Shown piece by piece: positions 4,748 through 5,459 of a DNA stretch of 5,459 nucleotides (within the stretch, counting starts at the first letter, position 1; every line of letters begins with the position of its first letter). The position numbers and the translations under genes are program-made. The notes beneath the pieces were generated by a model, which was given only the letters and a program-made list of their open reading frames with translations, searched no databases and was not told the origin of the DNA. This DNA comes from an uncultured Collinsella sp. (GTDB lineage Bacteria; Actinomycetota; Coriobacteriia; Coriobacteriales; Coriobacteriaceae), in assembly GCA_900549335.1 (NCBI GenBank), contig UROJ01000109.1:1-5459 (forward strand), given 5' to 3'.

Positions 4748-5459
4748 ATGACCGAAACCGCTGCCGCTCTCGTCGAGACACGCGACACCAAGCTCGAGAT
4801 CATTATGGGCCGCGAGGCACTCGATAAGCTCGCCGATGCTACGGTGCTGGTGCTCGGCTGCGGAGGCGTGGGCTCCAACTGCTGCGAGGCACTCGCCCGC
4901 GGCGGCATCGGTCATTTCGTCATTCTGGACAAGGACATCATCGCGCCCAGCAATATCAATCGCCAGGCTATCGCCTTTCACAGCACCATCGGCAAGCGCA
5001 AGGTCGATGTTATGGAAGCCATGATCCACGACATCAATCCCGCCGCCACCGTTATCAAACGCACCGAATACCTGCTGAGCGACAACATCGACGAGTTCTT
5101 CGCGAGCGTTTTGGAGCAGACGGACGGCAAGCTCGACTACGTCGTCGACGCCATCGACACCATCTCGGCCAAGCTCACCATTGCCAAATATGCTCAGGAC
5201 CACGACATTCGTTTGGTTAGCTCCATGGGCGGGGCCAACAAGCTCCATCCCGAGTGCCTCCGCTTTGCCGACATTTTCGATACGGTACGTGACCCCATGA
5301 GCCGCATTATGCGCAAAGAATGCAAGAAGCGCGGAATCAAGAGCCTGCATGTACTGTTTAGCTGCGAGGAATCGGTTAAGACACAGCCCCGCGACCCTTC
5401 CAACATCCACGAGCGTACCGAGCTCGGAACCGCCAGCTTTATGCCGCCCATCATGGGTC
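4748..5459 (+). CDS. tcdA: tRNA threonylcarbamoyladenosine dehydratase (TcdA/CsdL type), partial at 3' end
   Basis: The first 237 residues are present and the window cuts the gene. It belongs to the ThiF/MoeB/E1-like superfamily. TcdA uses ATP to dehydrate t6A at position 37 of ANN-decoding tRNAs to the cyclic form ct6A. The Rossmann nucleotide loop is VLGCGGVGS (35-43), followed by the strand FVILDKD (57-63) and NINRQ (69-73), the latter characteristic of the family. AIDTISAKLTIAKYA (135-149) and SSMGGANK (158-165) fit TcdA rather than MoeB or ThiF. No zinc-type CxxC pair is seen in the visible part. The piece ends in GTASFMPPIMG, normally followed in this family by a final helical stretch of a few tens of residues. 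The start at 4748 has GGAGG (4737-4741) at 6-base spacing. It is divergent from sdpR, with 179 bases between the start codons. A general HesA/MoeB/ThiF protein is the main alternative. Confidence 0.9.
   Translation, partial: MTETAAALVETRDTKLEIIMGREALDKLADATVLVLGCGGVGSNCCEALARGGIGHFVILDKDIIAPSNINRQAIAFHSTIGKRKVDVMEAMIHDINPAATVIKRTEYLLSDNIDEFFASVLEQTDGKLDYVVDAIDTISAKLTIAKYAQDHDIRLVSSMGGANKLHPECLRFADIFDTVRDPMSRIMRKECKKRGIKSLHVLFSCEESVKTQPRDPSNIHERTELGTASFMPPIMG

Overview
This 5.4 kb stretch is GC-rich, compact and almost entirely coding, as in a bacterial chromosome. The EttA-type ABC-F protein has the actinobacterial form, opening with MAEFIYQMYQARKAHGDKVI much like the mycobacterial orthologue as I recall it. 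Together with the gene mix this suggests an actinobacterium, perhaps a gut Coriobacteriia such as Collinsella. The genus is an inference from style and not proven by the sequence.

Layout, left to right. (a) 1-78: Ser/Gly/Thr/Asn-rich C-terminal tail of an upstream plus-strand gene, followed by a long hairpin terminator (113-147). (b) 181-206: an extended -10 promoter with a short palindrome over the likely transcription start, leading into a 431-residue plus-strand protein (219-1514). This has an N-terminal OST-HTH/LOTUS-like domain, a basic patch, a long acidic Pro/Ala-rich linker and an unrecognised C-terminal domain. It ends at a strong intrinsic terminator (1519-1560). (c) 1570-1725: a non-coding palindromic element between two convergent genes. 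(d) 1729-3408, minus strand: ettA, an ABC-F ATPase acting on ribosomes. (e) 3500-3526: an intrinsic terminator on the minus strand. (f) 3593-4568, minus strand: a two-gene operon with 8-bp overlap, encoding an ArsR-type SdpR-like repressor and an SdpI-like membrane protein. A very good promoter lies in front, with TTAGA/TCTAA repeats on its -35. (g) 4698-5459, plus strand: a divergent promoter and the first 237 codons of a ThiF/E1-like enzyme of the TcdA type, cut by the window end.

Functional picture. sdpR and sdpI form a self-contained autoregulated unit like the Bacillus subtilis sdpRI pair; no toxin genes are in view. ettA, tcdA and possibly the LOTUS-domain protein all relate to RNA or translation, but nothing shows that they are co-regulated. 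The least ordinary items are the LOTUS/acidic-linker protein with its operator-like dyad, and the palindromic element at 1570-1725.
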